Positions 17,794-25,467 of a stretch of DNA of 64,000 bases are shown piece after piece; position 1 is the first letter of the stretch, and each line of letters opens with the position of its first letter. The notes beneath the pieces are model-generated. The model saw only the letters and a program-made list of their open reading frames with translations. It had not been told where the DNA came from and ran no database searches. Where the stretch lies: assembly GCF_007097485.1 (NCBI RefSeq), contig NZ_VKDE01000014.1, positions 1 through 64,000 of the forward strand. Reading direction: 5' to 3'. Made by a program: the position numbers and the translations under genes. Origin of the DNA: Carboxylicivirga sp. M1479. Lineage in GTDB: Bacteria > Bacteroidota > Bacteroidia > Bacteroidales > Marinilabiliaceae.

Positions 17794-18717
17794 ATGAGCT
17801 CCCAACTAAGATTTCTAATCCTATGGCTTTTTATTATTCTCACAGCTTGTAAAAAAGATCCCCTAGAAGAGGTAAATCCCAAAAGTATCGACTTGCGACT
17901 TTCTACAGTCACAAGCTACGTATACAATACCCCTCAACAAAAAACAGAATTTATTTATGAAGATCAACTGCTTGTTCAGGCTTTGGAATTTGAGTTAGTT
18001 GATAATGAATGGCTACAGTCTGCACTAACAATAGTTGATTATACCAATGTCAATATAGGTTTAACTTATGAGTATTTACTCAATGGTCAATGGATCAAAT
18101 CATCCTATTTAGAACTTTATTTAAAAAATGATTTATTAATGGAGCGAAAGGTATTCTGCCAAAATGAAACGGACTGGATTGAAGAGGGTAAGTATGTTTA
18201 TAGTTATAGAGATGGTCGATTAATAGACGAAGTTTATTCTCCAATTATTAATGGCGAGTACCAATTAGAGTATAAAACCATGTGTTTTTATAAGGAAGAC
18301 CGACTTTTTGAGATACGTGATTATGAAATACAACAAGTTATACTATGGGTTTGCAATCGAATATTTGCCTTTAACACGATTGATGCTGATCACATTGAAA
18401 TAATTGAATCGGTGAAAAATAATTTGGATGAATGGGATCCCATTAAATCTTATCAATTAAGATTTGAAAATGGCCGAATAAGTGAATACACAACTCCTGA
18501 GGGCTCTATCAATTTTATGTATGATGAATATGGAAACCTCATACAAGAATCAAATAGCGCCGGCGAGCAAATAATATACAGCTACGAAACCGGCAAAGGC
18601 AATGCTGCTCTTTTATACATGAATCCTTTCGTTAATCAAATGGGCTTTCCAAGCATAAAAAGTACGCAAGCAAATGCCAACATAAGGAGCCTCATCGAAA
18701 TGAAAACCCATGAGTAG
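17794..18717 (+). CDS. Putative lipoprotein with RHS-like repeats
   Basis: A 307-residue protein with a lipoprotein signal peptide (LWLFIILTAC, Cys at about 19). The mature part has several beta-strand repeats of the pattern F.Y.....L..........Y.Y, ending in MYDEYGNLIQESNSAGEQIIYSYE, which closely resembles YD-repeat/RHS-like strands found in many Bacteroidota surface lipoproteins. No enzymatic motif is seen. It is probably anchored to the outer membrane. It precedes an exported esterase on the same strand (61-base gap), possibly as one unit. Confidence 0.65.
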   Translation: MSSQLRFLILWLFIILTACKKDPLEEVNPKSIDLRLSTVTSYVYNTPQQKTEFIYEDQLLVQALEFELVDNEWLQSALTIVDYTNVNIGLTYEYLLNGQWIKSSYLELYLKNDLLMERKVFCQNETDWIEEGKYVYSYRDGRLIDEVYSPIINGEYQLEYKTMCFYKEDRLFEIRDYEIQQVILWVCNRIFAFNTIDADHIEIIESVKNNLDEWDPIKSYQLRFENGRISEYTTPEGSINFMYDEYGNLIQESNSAGEQIIYSYETGKGNAALLYMNPFVNQMGFPSIKSTQANANIRSLIEMKTHE

Positions 18718-18778
18718 TAAGCCTGTATTACCTGATAAATAAGCATAAATTTAGTTTTCACCTTATTATCCTGTTACT

Positions 18779-19618
18779 ATGAAATATTTTATCCTATTGT
18801 GTTTAGTATTCGCTTCAACTGCTAGTCTAACACAAAATAATGTACATTTATACAATACAGAACAATTCATCTGTGAATCAAAACACTACCCCAACGAACA
18901 CTTTACCATACAAGTTGCTTTTCCATCTGATTATCAAGCCAAAAACAATTATCCAATTGTCTATCTACTCGATTCAGACACCTCTTTTGGTTTGACGAAA
19001 GGAATTGTTGACTTGCTCCTGGCCGGAAAGGAAATAAGGCCAATAATAATAGTGGGCATTGCTTACAACAAAGATCTTCGCACTTGGTGGGTCAATCGTT
19101 CCCGAGATTTTATTCCAACATTAGACACCCTCAGTAATTTTGGCAAAAAATGGCCCAAAGCAGGTAAAGCCGATACTTTTGCTAATTTCATTAGCAATGA
19201 TCTAATGCCAACGATTCGCAATAAATACCATGTAAATGAAGCAGAAACAGGTATCATAGGCTTCTCATTTGGCGGGCTTTTCGCTTCTTATGTCCTTTTT
19301 ACTAATCCAGATTTATTTAATAAATATGTAATAATATCACCTCTTACTCAATGGGATAATAGGCTGATTTCCAAACTAGAAAACTCATACAAGCAAAACA
19401 ACAATACCTTGGACAAATCAATCTATATTGCCTTATCATCACTCGATTCGCCGGCCTTGGTTAATACCCCAACTCTTGAATTGATAGAATCCATTAACAC
19501 AAAAGCCTATTTAAACCTAAAAATAGAATATAAAACCAACGTGGGTGACACTCATTACTCTGGTTACCCCAAGGGGATTATTGATGGATTAAAATTTGTA
19601 TACCCACCTAAAGATTAA
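18779..19618 (+). CDS. Exported alpha/beta hydrolase (esterase-D/Fes-like)
   Basis: A 279-residue protein with a signal peptide (residues 1-20). The fold is the putative esterase family that includes S-formylglutathione hydrolase and enterochelin esterase: YPIVYLLDSDTSFG near 60, IIVGIAYNKD, the NRSRDF segment, and the nucleophile elbow GFSFGG with Ser163. A late DTHYSGYP segment supplies the probable catalytic His. It is likely periplasmic and acts on an ester, possibly a siderophore or carbohydrate ester. Substrate unknown. Confidence 0.8.
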   Translation: MKYFILLCLVFASTASLTQNNVHLYNTEQFICESKHYPNEHFTIQVAFPSDYQAKNNYPIVYLLDSDTSFGLTKGIVDLLLAGKEIRPIIIVGIAYNKDLRTWWVNRSRDFIPTLDTLSNFGKKWPKAGKADTFANFISNDLMPTIRNKYHVNEAETGIIGFSFGGLFASYVLFTNPDLFNKYVIISPLTQWDNRLISKLENSYKQNNNTLDKSIYIALSSLDSPALVNTPTLELIESINTKAYLNLKIEYKTNVGDTHYSGYPKGIIDGLKFVYPPKD

Positions 19619-19659
19619 ACTCAATTAAAACAGATAAAATACTATTAAACAAACTATTG

Positions 19660-21069
19660 CTAATTATTAACAAGCATTAGCACCTGCCTCAAACACTCGT
19701 CTTTATTTAGGGACGATACATTCACCACACTATAAGCCCCCTCTCCTTTGATGGCCGCTAAGCGCCACTGCATCTGACTACAGGTATGCTTTTGTCCATT
19801 GGAATACCACCAACACGAATACATGGGTTCTTCACCGTCTTTCTCTATTTGAAAAGTATAAACATCATGGCCTCCAATCGTGATGATATTCTCATTTTTG
19901 ATGTGATAACCACTGGCTCGCCAACAGATAAACGGATGATGGTCGGAACCCAGAAAAAAGGCTGGTGGTTTAATGTAAATCAGCACTTTGTCATTGCTCA
20001 TTTTCACCACTCCATCGGTACTGCACGATTGCTGCATGCCATCTATACCTAAATCCAGAGGCTCTTGTGCTTCCTGTACCTGATTACGATCAACAAAGTA
20101 AGCGCCTGCAATAAGAAGCACAAATAGGCTAGCAACAATCAGCGGTAAGCGGATTGCTTTTGAATGGGTGTTTGTTATCGTATTGAAGAAACGCCTGGCA
20201 AAAGCCCCCAACAGCAATAAAGGCAGGCATATATAGATAAGAAATACTACCAAACCTATGAACTCATGCAAAGCCGTATCGGGCATGGCACTGAGCATGA
20301 CTGTGAGTATGATGCGAACCACATTACCTGCTGCCACCAAAGCAAAAGCAACTGTTGCAAAGGCGATAATCACGAAGACTCCTCCTTGAGCTTTACTTCG
20401 CTTGCTCCAAAAGGCCAATGAGAAAACAGCTACAACCAGCGTTGAAGAAAGCATATTGAGGCCCAAACATTCGGGTGCAATGGTGAAGTTGATACCATTT
20501 AATACCAGACAATTGCCCGCTACCTCAATTGTCGGATAAAACACCTCCAGAACATTACCTGCTACCTGCGTTAGATGTAAACGTATGGCAAAACTAAACA
20601 CCTGAAACAGGTACTGTAAGGCCGGTGTTGTTACGGCAATCAACATATAGGACAAGAGTGTTGGTCGATACGGTATCGCCATTAAACAAAGCATGACAGT
20701 CATGCCCAAGCCGATGTAAAACATACTGTAAATATGTAGCACATAATACAGGAGCAGAAATACAAATGCTCCAATCATCGTTAAGCGTTGGTATACTTTG
20801 CTGTGGCGTCGAAGGGTAAAAGGCAGAGCCAGTATAAACAAAATTTGCTCAAAGCGTAAGCCTCCGTATTTATCAATTACCGGTACTGCTGTAATGACCA
20901 ATAAAAACAGGACGATAAAAGCCTTGTTTTTACCACCTCTTGTGTACTTGCTTATGTGAGTCATTAAGCTCGTAACGATTGTAGCCAACGAAGCAATTTT
21001 CTCACATAAGCAAGGGTTATTCAAGCACACATTTAGCGCCAACTGGCGGATATGACGGTAATACATCAT
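19660..21069 (-). CDS. xrtN: Exosortase N (XrtN)
   Basis: A multi-spanning membrane transpeptidase of the exosortase/archaeosortase superfamily. The catalytic triad is visible: Cys in IAPECLGLNMLSS (residue 201), Arg in AAGNVVRIILT (252) and His in TALHEFIGL (268). About eight transmembrane helices precede and surround it. A periplasmic C-terminal domain of about 130 residues with several Cys and Trp (HPFICWRASGYH, MYSCWWYSNG) is typical of XrtN. It would cut and transfer proteins carrying a C-terminal PEP-type signal. The adjacent VIT protein carries such a signal and is the expected sole substrate. I choose the ATG at 21069, one base after the VIT stop. A longer frame to 21114 overlaps that gene. 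Confidence 0.88.
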   Translation of the reverse strand: MMYYRHIRQLALNVCLNNPCLCEKIASLATIVTSLMTHISKYTRGGKNKAFIVLFLLVITAVPVIDKYGGLRFEQILFILALPFTLRRHSKVYQRLTMIGAFVFLLLYYVLHIYSMFYIGLGMTVMLCLMAIPYRPTLLSYMLIAVTTPALQYLFQVFSFAIRLHLTQVAGNVLEVFYPTIEVAGNCLVLNGINFTIAPECLGLNMLSSTLVVAVFSLAFWSKRSKAQGGVFVIIAFATVAFALVAAGNVVRIILTVMLSAMPDTALHEFIGLVVFLIYICLPLLLLGAFARRFFNTITNTHSKAIRLPLIVASLFVLLIAGAYFVDRNQVQEAQEPLDLGIDGMQQSCSTDGVVKMSNDKVLIYIKPPAFFLGSDHHPFICWRASGYHIKNENIITIGGHDVYTFQIEKDGEEPMYSCWWYSNGQKHTCSQMQWRLAAIKGEGAYSVVNVSSLNKDECLRQVLMLVNN

Positions 21070-21070
21070 G

Positions 21071-23554
21071 TTACTTAAACTTGAAATAAACAAAACTAAA
21101 AATGGCCAATACAACAGCTATTAAAGCCCACTCATGTGGTTCCGGCACAGCACCAGAGTCTTTCAGATTGGCATTTTTCAGGCTATCAACACTTTCATCA
21201 ATATCAAAGCGCTCGTAGTCCTTTTGTGTTTCAAGCACAATTAAGCTGGAAACGGGTGATACAATATAGGCTGCATCACACATATCGTAAATCACTTCCG
21301 GTATTTGCTTACTGTCTTGCAAAAGCAAATGACCGGCTTTTTTCATTACAGCATGGTAGTTATACAAGCGCATCAGGTGAGATGGCCCTTCTACCCTATT
21401 ATTCAATTCATTATCTGCATTTGAGCAACTTATAATCATGTTCGAATGAGGCAAGGCAATCGCATTGCTATTTAAATCATATTGACTATACCATTGATCC
21501 ATTTCTTTGCTTTCACGCTCGTAAGAATTTATGGACTGACAGCTCAGTAGTTTATACTGCTCCAGGCTTGCTATATAATCCGACTGCTGTCCGTTAATCA
21601 GCAAACATGATAAAGGTTTCCGGTAGTTTGAAAAGGATTTTATCAAGCCATTGTAAAACGCCGACCCCTCTAATTCTGTTGGTACCGGTGAATTCTTCTG
21701 TCCTTTGGTGATGAGTAATGCGGAGTCAACATCTGTAATTTTGTGCACAGGGAACAAACTAAACGCTTTCTCTGATAGTTGTTGATAGAGTTCATCCATA
21801 TTTGATAAATCCACTTTCATCAATTCATTGGTGTACACATACACCGGTCGATCACCAGCTTTAATAAACATCTGCTCCATTTCATCCTGAGTCCATTCAC
21901 GATTCACATCTAAATAAACCACTGATGGATCAAAGTAACGATCTGACACCAATGCCTCCACACGGTATTCCTTTCCTTTAAAAGCAAAAGATTTCTCACT
22001 TAGTGGAATCAGTCGTAAACGGGCTTGCCAGTTATCGAACAGACTTCCATTATACAGGTACTGGTTCCTAGCTTTTTTATCAAATGATCGCGGTAAATGC
22101 ACCTGCTGGGTATCTCCAATCACCTTTAGATGAATAACTTCTTTAGCTCCTGTATTATCAGGCCCTGATACTTGCATGGGTTCGAAATACAAGTATCCAC
22201 CCTTTTGCTTCATTGGCGATGTGATGCCAATCATCACGCGTCGGGCCTCACTCGATGTACACGGAAAAATGGTTGCCGTTAATCGATTGCCCTCCTGCCA
22301 ATGCAATACCACCGGGTCGCGCTGTTCAACACCAACAATCTGCTTGTAGGCGGTGGCTGCTTTCCGGCGCGTTGTCAGCCTCGACTTCTCTTCCTTGCCA
22401 TCAATCCACAACGATAAGGATGACGCTACAGCACCTTCGGGCAGGTAAAAAGTAAACAGAGCCTCCTGTTGATTGCGCTCCCATTTATTATTGTTTTCAA
22501 TCCAAAATGTTTTCTCAAAATAAGCCAAACGGTAAGCCGGATAGAGCCTTACATCGGTTAATGCTTTGCTCACTTTTAAGTCGCGCCCCGACCACAGCTT
22601 CTCGTAGGCATAATGGCGCGTATTGGCACTGGCAGATAATATCTTAACCTTTTCCTCATTGCTTAACTCAATTGTCCCCTGCCTCAAGGCAGCAGTAGCA
22701 AGCAATGGATCGTGTTCACGTATCTCGGAAAAAGAACCACGATTAAAGTCAAATCCCCACCAATCGCTTGTGTGTTTATCGTATAACAAACCCAAACCAA
22801 GCGTGCGTTTAGCCCAAAAGGATGAATGACATTTTTGGGCGTACAACACCCACTCTGGTAATTCGGATTCCTCGTTTAGCACAATATCCTCCTGTGCAGA
22901 GAGTATTTTGTTAGAATGGTAAGCATACAATCCGGTATATGTCATCAAAATTAATACAGCACTTAATAATCCAGTCATGACAAACTTTGGTCGCACATTT
23001 ATACAGCTTTGCTTCCGAACACACTGTATAAGCATCACCAGCATAATAAAAGGCACTACCAGATGAATGGAAAGCCCTAATAAGATAAGACCGATAATGG
23101 CAATGGGTATAGTTGGTAATAAAACGATGGTGTAATACAATAGCACCAATATGCCTATCCCTGTAATAAATGACAAGGAATTTGACAGCCAGAGTGGTAA
23201 TTGCTCATTCACGGCGATAAATACAAAAGCAAACAAAACCAGTATCAGTAAAACCTCTAACCACAAGGGTGTCAAGGCAAATACATGCACATCTTTGTTA
23301 AGACTGAAACAACTAACCAGTAATATGGCCATGAGTATGTGCCAGTTAATGCGCGGACGAACCAAGCGAAACAGATTCGTTTTCTTTGGCCAGTCGCCAA
23401 AAGAGATAAAGAAATACAAGGCTGCAATGCCATAATTGATAAGAGCCATCCCCTCTAAAGACGAATTGCTTTCAGGGACGAAGTGATAAATGGCCATCGT
23501 CATTGGCAATAAGGCCAATCCGATTTTTTGTACTGGGCTTAATTGTGTTTTCAT
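21071..23554 (-). CDS. XrtN-system VIT-domain protein with PEP-type sorting signal
   Basis: An 827-residue protein with three parts. Residues 1-220 hold about eight transmembrane helices. Residues 330-450 form a vault/inter-alpha-trypsin (VIT) domain (EKTFWIENNNKWERNQQEALFTFYLPEGA, then KAATAYKQIV and the TIFPC region). The rest, to about 780, is extracytoplasmic. The last 31 residues are a sorting signal: VPEPHEW (803-809), a hydrophobic helix, then a basic tail YFKFK. Such a signal is what exosortases recognise. The gene is followed at one base by xrtN and preceded by a winged-helix regulator. The true role of the cargo is unknown. VIT domains in eukaryotic proteins are extracellular adhesion-type modules. 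Confidence 0.87.
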   Translation of the reverse strand: MKTQLSPVQKIGLALLPMTMAIYHFVPESNSSLEGMALINYGIAALYFFISFGDWPKKTNLFRLVRPRINWHILMAILLVSCFSLNKDVHVFALTPLWLEVLLILVLFAFVFIAVNEQLPLWLSNSLSFITGIGILVLLYYTIVLLPTIPIAIIGLILLGLSIHLVVPFIMLVMLIQCVRKQSCINVRPKFVMTGLLSAVLILMTYTGLYAYHSNKILSAQEDIVLNEESELPEWVLYAQKCHSSFWAKRTLGLGLLYDKHTSDWWGFDFNRGSFSEIREHDPLLATAALRQGTIELSNEEKVKILSASANTRHYAYEKLWSGRDLKVSKALTDVRLYPAYRLAYFEKTFWIENNNKWERNQQEALFTFYLPEGAVASSLSLWIDGKEEKSRLTTRRKAATAYKQIVGVEQRDPVVLHWQEGNRLTATIFPCTSSEARRVMIGITSPMKQKGGYLYFEPMQVSGPDNTGAKEVIHLKVIGDTQQVHLPRSFDKKARNQYLYNGSLFDNWQARLRLIPLSEKSFAFKGKEYRVEALVSDRYFDPSVVYLDVNREWTQDEMEQMFIKAGDRPVYVYTNELMKVDLSNMDELYQQLSEKAFSLFPVHKITDVDSALLITKGQKNSPVPTELEGSAFYNGLIKSFSNYRKPLSCLLINGQQSDYIASLEQYKLLSCQSINSYERESKEMDQWYSQYDLNSNAIALPHSNMIISCSNADNELNNRVEGPSHLMRLYNYHAVMKKAGHLLLQDSKQIPEVIYDMCDAAYIVSPVSSLIVLETQKDYERFDIDESVDSLKNANLKDSGAVPEPHEWALIAVVLAIFSFVYFKFK

Positions 23555-23568
23555 AGGGAATAGTAAAG

Positions 23569-23587
23569 TACTTTGAATTACAAAGTA
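23569..23587. promoter_or_regulatory. Candidate operator A of the XrtN cassette
   Basis: Inverted repeat TACTTTGAATTACAAAGTA (7-base arms, 5-base centre), 15 bases upstream of the VIT gene start and in the gap after the regulator gene. It is 16/19 identical to a second palindrome upstream of the first gene of the cassette at 24565. Confidence 0.55.
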
Positions 23588-23602
23588 GTTATTTTAAAAA
23601 AA

Positions 23603-23905
23603 TTATGCGTTAATGTTCTGAATCAAATTATTCAAGCCATCCAAGTGCTGTTTAAAGAGGGCTCGCCCAAGATCAGTGGTCTGATAAGTTGTTTTAGGTT
23701 TACGCCCAACAAATTGCTTGTGCACAACAATTAGTTCGTGCTTTTCCAGTGCTTTAAGGTGACTTGCAAGGTTACCATCCGAAGCATTCAAATGCTCCTT
23801 TAAGGAATTGAAATCCACCTTCTCATTGACCATTAAAATGGCCATAATGCCCAGTCGCAGACGACTATCGAAGAGCTTACTTAAATTATCGATGATACTT
23901 TTCAT
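23603..23905 (-). CDS. Winged-helix transcriptional regulator of the XrtN cassette
   Basis: A 100-residue protein with a single winged helix-turn-helix (MarR/ArsR-like, PF13601 type): LSKLFDSRLRLGIMAILMVNEKVDFNSLKEHLNASDGNLASHLKALEKHELIVVHKQFVGRKPKTTYQTT. The recognition helix is DGNLASHLKAL and the wing GRKPKTTYQ. It lies between the membrane protein (15 bases downstream of it) and the VIT gene (48 bases upstream). Two palindromes of suitable size flank the genes it would control, so autoregulation is plausible. No ligand site is visible. Confidence 0.88.
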   Translation of the reverse strand: MKSIIDNLSKLFDSRLRLGIMAILMVNEKVDFNSLKEHLNASDGNLASHLKALEKHELIVVHKQFVGRKPKTTYQTTDLGRALFKQHLDGLNNLIQNINA

Positions 23906-23920
23906 GAGAACAGTTTTAAA

Positions 23921-24556
23921 TTATTTCTCATGTTTTAAATACATCACATTACCATATACAATGTGCAAAACTCCAAAGCCAAATAACCAGAAAACAATGC
24001 CATAGCCAATAAAGAACGTGCTTACCAAACCAAGAACAATTTCAGATATACCTAAATATCTTATTTCTTGATGTGTGTATCTGCTGGCGTTGAGTAAGGC
24101 CAATCCATAGAATATTAAGGTACAAGAGGCTAGCAAGTATAATTCGCCATGATAGATTAAGGCAATACAGAATAAACCGCCGCTAAGGATTGGAATAAAC
24201 AAGTTAATTAGGAAATACTTGGTAGAGGCATCCCATATCTGCAGACCTTTCTTTTTACTGTTTTGAAAAGTAAAGAAGAATGCAGCACCAAGAGCCAAAA
24301 CAAGTGTAAAAGCTGCTATGAAAGCAACATGTATAAAGGGCTTGCTATTAATTGGGAAACCAAAAAAACGATTAGTTACTTCAATGGGTGAAGCAAATTG
24401 GCCTCCTCCCACATACCACCAGGCATAACTTCCACAAACCAAAGCAATGCAACCGGCAGCTACCCCCGATAGTCCACTTAATGACAAACATTTACTTGAG
24501 CGTTCCATCAAGGCTTTAATCTCCGATAATTGACTTAATTGTTCCTGTTGATTCAT
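23921..24556 (-). CDS. Membrane protein of the XrtN cassette, unknown function
   Basis: A 211-residue protein with about six transmembrane helices: residues 22-45 (GLSGVAAGCIALVCGSYAWW), 70-95 and several more up to 205. It begins with a short soluble helix (QQEQLSQLSEIKALMERSSK). Membrane proteins of this kind are often found beside single winged-helix regulators in Bacteroidota. It heads the minus-strand unit (membrane protein, regulator, VIT, XrtN), 15 bases ahead of the regulator. It may sense the signal for the regulator or be a structural component. The function is not known. Confidence 0.7.
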   Translation of the reverse strand: MNQQEQLSQLSEIKALMERSSKCLSLSGLSGVAAGCIALVCGSYAWWYVGGGQFASPIEVTNRFFGFPINSKPFIHVAFIAAFTLVLALGAAFFFTFQNSKKKGLQIWDASTKYFLINLFIPILSGGLFCIALIYHGELYLLASCTLIFYGLALLNASRYTHQEIRYLGISEIVLGLVSTFFIGYGIVFWLFGFGVLHIVYGNVMYLKHEK

Positions 24557-24564
24557 TTTAAAAG

Positions 24565-24583
24565 TTCTTTGAAATTCAAAGTA
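24565..24583. promoter_or_regulatory. Candidate operator B of the XrtN cassette
   Basis: Inverted repeat TTCTTTGAAATTCAAAGTA (core CTTTGAA-A-TTCAAAG, a perfect 7-base arm palindrome), nine bases upstream of the first cassette gene. A plausible minus-strand promoter overlaps it: TTG, 20 bases, TTACTTTG. A repressor bound here would block the whole cassette. Confidence 0.55.
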
Positions 24584-24809
24584 AGTAAATCTGATTTAGT
24601 TTTGCAATTTTTTTATTGCAAAAAATAAAAGAACCAACACAAACCCCAATCACAAACAACCATAAGTCACACTTTATATGACAGTTACAATACATCATTG
24701 ACTTTTAATCTTGAATAGGTCTATTTGGAATAATTCTAATATCGGATAATGGCATTTATTAAATCAAGCTATTTACTTTTTAAGCCTAACTCACTAAAAA
24801 TCCACACTC

Positions 24810-25016
24810 ATGCTTATCTACGGATGGAGAACAACACACATTAAATCAGAGGCTAACACCTATGTTTCATGCCCACATTGTGGCGAAAAAGGAGGTATTA
24901 CAAACAATGTATTTGGCAGCTATGTCCATATCTTTTGGACTCCAACCATCTCGATCGGCAAAAAAGGTGCTGCTCAATGTCATCATTGCAAAAAAGTTGC
25001 GAACCCAAAGAGATGA
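24810..25016 (+). CDS. Zinc-ribbon protein, frame 1 of an apparently split gene
   Basis: A 68-codon frame with two zinc knuckles, CPHCG (Cys21, Cys24) and CHHCK (Cys57, Cys60), and the family sequence FWTPTISIGKKGAAQCHHCKK between them. In related Bacteroidota proteins, as I recall them, the zinc ribbon continues into a KEMxExLKxxYxxxK helix and a transmembrane segment. Here that continuation is in the -1 frame and starts at an ATG overlapping this stop (ATGA, 25013-25016). Immediately before the stop is the slippery heptamer C CCA AAG (25004-25010), which would join the two frames. Confidence 0.7.
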   Translation: MLIYGWRTTHIKSEANTYVSCPHCGEKGGITNNVFGSYVHIFWTPTISIGKKGAAQCHHCKKVANPKR

Positions 25017-25414
25017 ATGAAGATCTTAAACAGGCCTACAAAACAATGAAAAGTGACACTAAAATTCCTTTCTGGCATTTTTCAGGTGCATTCATAATTG
25101 TCTTTCTTATAAGCTTATTAACGATATCAAATAAAGCTGAAGCTCAAGATGAGCTACTTTATTTGGAAAGCCCGTTAAGTGGTGATGTTTATGAGTATGA
25201 GAATGGCCCTGAACGGTTCTCTACCTTAAAAGTAGTGGAAGTAAGTGAGGATAGTGTTTATTTTCTATATAACAACTACGATTTCTCTCAAAGGGCTGGT
25301 ATCGAAGAAATTGATGTCGACTCCTGCTATTCAGAAGATATTTACATGATGTCGCGCCAAGAACTGAAAGACATGTACAGTTCAGGCACCATCTATGATA
25401 TTAATAGAAACTAA
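25013..25414 (+). CDS. Membrane-anchored C-terminal part of the split zinc-ribbon gene
   Basis: 133 codons from the ATG at 25013. It begins MNEDLKQAYKTMKSDTKIPFWHFSG, the usual linker of zinc-ribbon membrane proteins in this phylum, then a transmembrane helix (about residues 21-38) and an exported domain (SPLSGDVYEYENGPERFSTLKVVEVSEDSVYFLYNNYDF). It may be made by coupled reinitiation or by a -1 frameshift from the zinc-ribbon frame. In the second case a 201-residue fusion results. Confidence 0.7.
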   Translation: MNEDLKQAYKTMKSDTKIPFWHFSGAFIIVFLISLLTISNKAEAQDELLYLESPLSGDVYEYENGPERFSTLKVVEVSEDSVYFLYNNYDFSQRAGIEEIDVDSCYSEDIYMMSRQELKDMYSSGTIYDINRN

Positions 25415-25436
25415 AAGTCACTTAAATCAATAATCT

Positions 25437-25467
25437 GACTGATAGAACAACTCTATCAGTCTTTTTT
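25437..25467 (+). terminator. Terminator after the zinc-ribbon gene pair
   Basis: 10-bp stem GACTGATAGA (25437-25446) with TCTATCAGTC (25452-25461), then six T. It overlaps the 3' end of hrpB on the other strand. Confidence 0.85.

Noticed and set aside
21070-21114. Fifteen-residue N-terminal extension of XrtN
   Set aside because: It overlaps the VIT reading frame. The ATG one base after the VIT stop gives a normal membrane protein start.
24810-25414. Treating the zinc-ribbon pair as a plain pseudogene
   Set aside because: Both parts keep intact family features, the overlap is exactly ATGA, and a canonical slippery heptamer sits at the joint. A sequencing indel remains possible.
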